A DNA stretch of 34,901 nucleotides from Phormidium sp. SL48-SHIP (GTDB lineage: Bacteria; Cyanobacteriota; Cyanobacteriia; Cyanobacteriales; Geitlerinemataceae). Position 1 is the first letter of the stretch; every line of letters starts with the position of its first letter. The notes beneath the pieces are model-generated. The model saw nothing but the letters and a program-made list of their open reading frames with translations, ran no database searches and was not told where the DNA came from. Shown here piece by piece: positions 32,659 to 34,901 of this stretch. The DNA is taken from assembly GCA_004299065.1 (NCBI GenBank), contig SIHH01000007.1, positions 4,069-38,969 on the forward strand, given 5' to 3'. Both the position numbers and the translations under genes were made by a program.

Positions 32659-32720
32659 TTGGCGTTGCTCAGTCTGAGTCTTCACCGACCTGCGAAGGCT
32701 AACGGCTATCATCGATAAAC

Positions 32721-33293
32721 TCAGGAGTGACCGGTTAAGGTCTCTAACTCCTGCACAACCCGCTCTAACTCCTGAACAATGGCACGATCCTCGATCGCCG
32801 TCAACGTATCAACCACGGCGCGATAGTACCATAAACTGCCCTCTCGTCCTCCGGTAAACCGCTGCCAAATCTCCTCCCCAACTAAGCGATAATCTTTAAT
32901 AATCGAACGAGCATTATAGAGTTTATCCGCCGCTGAAACGAGACGCACCGAAGGGGAGGCCGTTCGTAGATGAGCAATATAAGCCGCTTTACGCTCTCGC
33001 CAAGGGGGTTTAGGGGTGCTGTCCGCGTCGGTACAGCCTTCGACGATTTCGGCGACGCTGTCCCCGAAACGGCGGCGGATTTCCACGGCGATCGCCCGGC
33101 CGCCACAGTCTTCAATGGCATCATGGAGTAGGGCCGCGATCGCCTCATCTTCCGTGGCCCCATACTCTAACGCCTCACTGGTAACTCCCAACAGATGAGC
33201 AATATAGGGAATCCCCGATCCCTTGCGAACCTGAGTTTGATGGAGTTCTGTCGCCCATAGGAGGGCCTGTGTAAATCGTTGTGATAGTACCAT
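32721..33293 (-). CDS. HD-domain phosphohydrolase (SpoT/MESH1-like)
   Basis: A 190-aa HD-fold metal phosphohydrolase. Conserved residues are ELHQTQVRKGSGIPYIAHLLGV (first His and the R-K-G loop), AALLHDAIED (the H-D pair and following E-D) and SAADKLYNAR (distal Asp). This set matches the ppGpp-hydrolase domain of RelA/SpoT and small MESH1 enzymes, so hydrolysis of (p)ppGpp or a related nucleotide is a reasonable guess. ATG 33293 is preferred because homologues begin M-V-L-S-x-R-F. A longer frame starting at ATG 33362 has GGAG 11 nt upstream and would add 23 residues rich in His and Pro. Confidence 0.82.
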   Translation of the reverse strand: MVLSQRFTQALLWATELHQTQVRKGSGIPYIAHLLGVTSEALEYGATEDEAIAALLHDAIEDCGGRAIAVEIRRRFGDSVAEIVEGCTDADSTPKPPWRERKAAYIAHLRTASPSVRLVSAADKLYNARSIIKDYRLVGEEIWQRFTGGREGSLWYYRAVVDTLTAIEDRAIVQELERVVQELETLTGHS

Positions 33294-33412
33294 CGCCAAC
33301 CCATGAACGGGAACAGTTCCATTTTGCCATGGGTGATGGTGGCAGGTGGGGAGGCTACCCATGAACTTGTCAACTCCGTTGACAGGTGAGATGGATTGGG
33401 TTAGCCTAGATG

Positions 33413-33431
33413 TGTTCTCATTATGAGAACA
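33413..33431. promoter_or_regulatory. Palindromic operator upstream of higB
   Basis: TGTTCTCAT-T-ATGAGAACA is a perfect 9-bp palindrome with one central base, 22 nt upstream of the toxin start. A TATATT -10-like box follows at 33439-33444. It is the expected site for autoregulation by the HigA antitoxin. Confidence 0.7.
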
Positions 33432-33453
33432 TACTCTTTATATTAACCCGCTT

Positions 33454-33741
33454 ATGAAACTAATCGGTCTAGGGAAGCTCCTAGAGTTTTCAAAGAAATA
33501 CCCAGATTCTAGGACTCCCTTGGATAGTTGGAGAAAAATAGTCGAACAAGCGAATTGGAGATACTTACCTGATATTAAGGATAGCTATAGTAGGTCAGTT
33601 GATTATGTAGAAGGGTATCTTGTTTTCAATATCAAAGGAAATGATTATCGCCTTATTGCCCGAGTGAACTATCGTGCCAAAGTTGTCAAAATAATGTTTA
33701 TTCTAACCCACCCTGAATATGACAAAGGAAACTGGAAATAA
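33454..33741 (+). CDS. higB: HigB-family mRNA interferase toxin
   Basis: A 95-aa protein of the HigB_toxin family (RelE-like fold), ribosome-dependent RNases that cleave mRNA. The family's C-terminal hallmark is clear: NDYRLIARVNYRAKVVKIMFILTHPEYDKGNWK, given here in parts as YRLIARVNY, KIMFILTHPEYD and a terminal W-K. The N-terminal half has DSWRKIVEQANW. The A+T-rich composition (many AAA and ATA codons) contrasts with the neighbouring HD gene and suggests a mobile module. Toxin precedes antitoxin, the order typical of higBA. No Shine-Dalgarno sequence is evident. Confidence 0.88.
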   Translation: MKLIGLGKLLEFSKKYPDSRTPLDSWRKIVEQANWRYLPDIKDSYSRSVDYVEGYLVFNIKGNDYRLIARVNYRAKVVKIMFILTHPEYDKGNWK

Positions 33742-33764
33742 TAGTTAATAGTAACGAGTTAAAC

Positions 33765-33800
33765 CCTATTGAGTCTCTAAAATACTGGGGACTCAATAGG
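33765..33800 (+). promoter_or_regulatory. Hairpin between higB and higA
   Basis: CCTATTGAGTC (33765-33775) and GACTCAATAGG (33790-33800) are exact 11-bp complements with a 14-nt loop, in the 78-bp toxin-antitoxin gap. They are unrelated to the upstream palindrome. A role in RNA processing, attenuation or a second regulator site is possible. Confidence 0.55.
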
Positions 33801-33819
33801 CTCACCGAAATTCAGACTT

Positions 33820-34215
33820 ATGGCCACTCCAACCTACGACCAACTCCTAATTCAAGTTCAACCGAAACCCATCCAGTCTTTAGCTGATTATGAAGCCATG
33901 CTCTCCGAACTAGATCGACTGATGGAGATTGAAGAATCTCAACTGAGCGATGACGAAACCTCAATGCTAGAGTTGCTGGCAATTTTGATTGAGGATTATG
34001 AACGAAAAACTTACCCGATGCCGAACACCGCAAGTCCCCATGATGTTTTAGATGAGTTGGTGGCGGCTCACCAACTCCGTCAGAAGGATTTATTAGATAT
34101 CTTTGGCTCTAAAGGCATTGCCTCGGAGGTTTTCAATCGCAAGCGAGGGATTAGTAAGACCCAGGCTAAAGCACTTGGGGAGCGATTTAAGGTGTCTCCC
34201 AGTGTTTTTTTGTAG
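33820..34215 (+). CDS. higA: HigA-family antitoxin
   Basis: A 131-aa antitoxin. The N-terminal part (about 15-65) is the acidic helical HigA leader (YEAMLSELDRLMEIEESQLSDDE, LELLAILIEDYE) that wraps the toxin. The C-terminal part (about 73-131) is an XRE-type helix-turn-helix (LVAAHQLRQKDLLDIFGSKGIASEVFNRKRGISKTQAKALGERF, ending in SPSVFL). It should neutralise HigB and repress the operon through the palindrome at 33413. The 78-bp gap to higB is larger than the usual few bases, and ATG 33820 has no clear ribosome-binding site. Confidence 0.88.
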   Translation: MATPTYDQLLIQVQPKPIQSLADYEAMLSELDRLMEIEESQLSDDETSMLELLAILIEDYERKTYPMPNTASPHDVLDELVAAHQLRQKDLLDIFGSKGIASEVFNRKRGISKTQAKALGERFKVSPSVFL

Positions 34216-34272
34216 TGACTTTTAACTATCATGAAACTGTAGCTCAGAGTACGTCATGAGGGGAAGCCGAGG

Positions 34273-34901
34273 ATGCTAGGAGTCACAAGTCTCCGTCAAA
34301 TCACGTTAGTTCCCGATAGTGCCATGGTGATGGCGGCCCCAAGTTGGGCCGCCTATCAACATCTCTTGTTGGATTTGGGGGACAATCGCCCCAGTCGGAT
34401 TGCTTATGCTGGAGGAGAACTGGAGGTTCGGATGCCGGGTGTGTTACATGAGCTGCTCAGTCGAGTCTTGGCGGCGATTGTTGCCACCTTGGCGGACGAA
34501 TTGGGGTTAGAGTTTAATGATTTTGGTTCGGTACGCCTAGAACATCCCACCTCCCAGAATGCCGTTGAGCCAGATGGTTGTTTTTATCTGCAAAATGCTC
34601 AACAGGGCCAGGGATTCGCTGTGGACATCTCGGCGATTGCCCCGGATTTAGTGATTGAGGTAGATATTGCCAGTCGTTCCCAGCGTCGGCTCCCCATTTA
34701 TGCGGCGTTGGGGGTTCCTGAGATTTGGCTGTATCGTCAGGAACGGTTAGAGATTTTGCGACGGGTGGGGGAAGGCTATGAGCCTCAAGGAAATAGTGTT
34801 GCGTTTCCTGGGGTGAGTGCGAGGCAACTGAATCAGTGGTTAGGGTTGCGTCAGACGGGGACGGATTTAACGGTGATTCGCGCTGTGCGACAGTTTTGCC
34901 G
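34273..34901 (+). CDS. Uma2-family (DUF820) endonuclease-like protein, 3' end outside window
   Basis: An open frame of 209 codons runs to the window edge without a stop. The product belongs to the cyanobacteria-rich Uma2/DUF820 family of PD-(D/E)XK-fold nucleases: LPIYAALGVPEIWLYR near the end of the fold and PDLVIEVDIASRS are the family blocks, with an earlier AVEPDGCFY. At the place where many members have Lys (N-K-F-P-I-Y), this protein reads R-R-L-P-I-Y, so the catalytic Lys may be replaced by Arg. ATG 34273 has GAGGGG 8 nt upstream; an earlier ATG (34256) hits a stop after seven codons. It is downstream of higBA. The function of the family in cyanobacteria is unclear. Confidence 0.85.
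   Translation, partial: MLGVTSLRQITLVPDSAMVMAAPSWAAYQHLLLDLGDNRPSRIAYAGGELEVRMPGVLHELLSRVLAAIVATLADELGLEFNDFGSVRLEHPTSQNAVEPDGCFYLQNAQQGQGFAVDISAIAPDLVIEVDIASRSQRRLPIYAALGVPEIWLYRQERLEILRRVGEGYEPQGNSVAFPGVSARQLNQWLGLRQTGTDLTVIRAVRQFC

Overview
The window is chromosomal DNA from a cyanobacterium. The evidence is the many GCGATCGC (HIP1-type) octamers, tandem-GAF adenylate cyclase and HpsE-like glycosyltransferase genes of cyanobacterial type, cyanobacterial-style AroH and IF3, and a cyanobacterial-type amidase/murI pair. Base composition and gene types suggest a filamentous lineage (Oscillatoriales-like), but the genus cannot be fixed from the sequence. No IS element, prophage, CRISPR array or rRNA was seen.

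Layout. 1-9.4 kb holds housekeeping genes: a cut lipoprotein gene, ribE, a DUF151 nuclease, an aldo/keto reductase with ferredoxin-like Cys clusters, a gamma-glutamylcyclotransferase behind a peptidoglycan-binding/HEAT membrane protein, an EamA transporter, and a rightward run sppA, aroH, recN. 9.7-14.6 kb is signalling and unknown: a CyaB-type adenylate cyclase (GAF-GAF-PAS-cyclase), an internally duplicated unknown protein and a secreted leucine-rich-repeat protein. tRNA-His(GTG) with its own promoter and terminator follows, then gloA.

15.6-22.0 kb is a visibly more A+T-rich accessory block. It encodes a GT25-like glycosyltransferase, an ATP-grasp enzyme, an Asp/Glu-racemase-like protein, a one-module NRPS (adenylation, carrier, thioesterase; no condensation domain) and, convergently, an HpsE-like glycosyltransferase. 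It looks like a small, possibly undescribed, amino-acid or peptide (or aminoacyl-glycan) biosynthesis locus and is the most interesting part of the window.

22.0-27.2 kb is mainly leftward: a 2H phosphoesterase, msrA, murI, an AMIN-domain amidase and an alpha/beta hydrolase, plus a small membrane protein gene on the + strand. 27.4-32.7 kb is rightward: infC, then about 200 nt predicted to fold as one closed structured RNA directly before a membrane/HEAT-repeat transporter-like gene, then a cyclic-nucleotide-binding protein and a beta-phosphoglucomutase-like phosphatase. The end carries an HD hydrolase, a HigB/HigA toxin-antitoxin pair with a palindromic operator, and a Uma2-family gene that runs off the window.

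Themes. cAMP signalling is represented by both a cyclase and a binding protein. The cell wall is represented by murI, the amidase and the peptidoglycan-binding/HEAT protein. Short 11-12 bp tandem repeats recur in the spacers.
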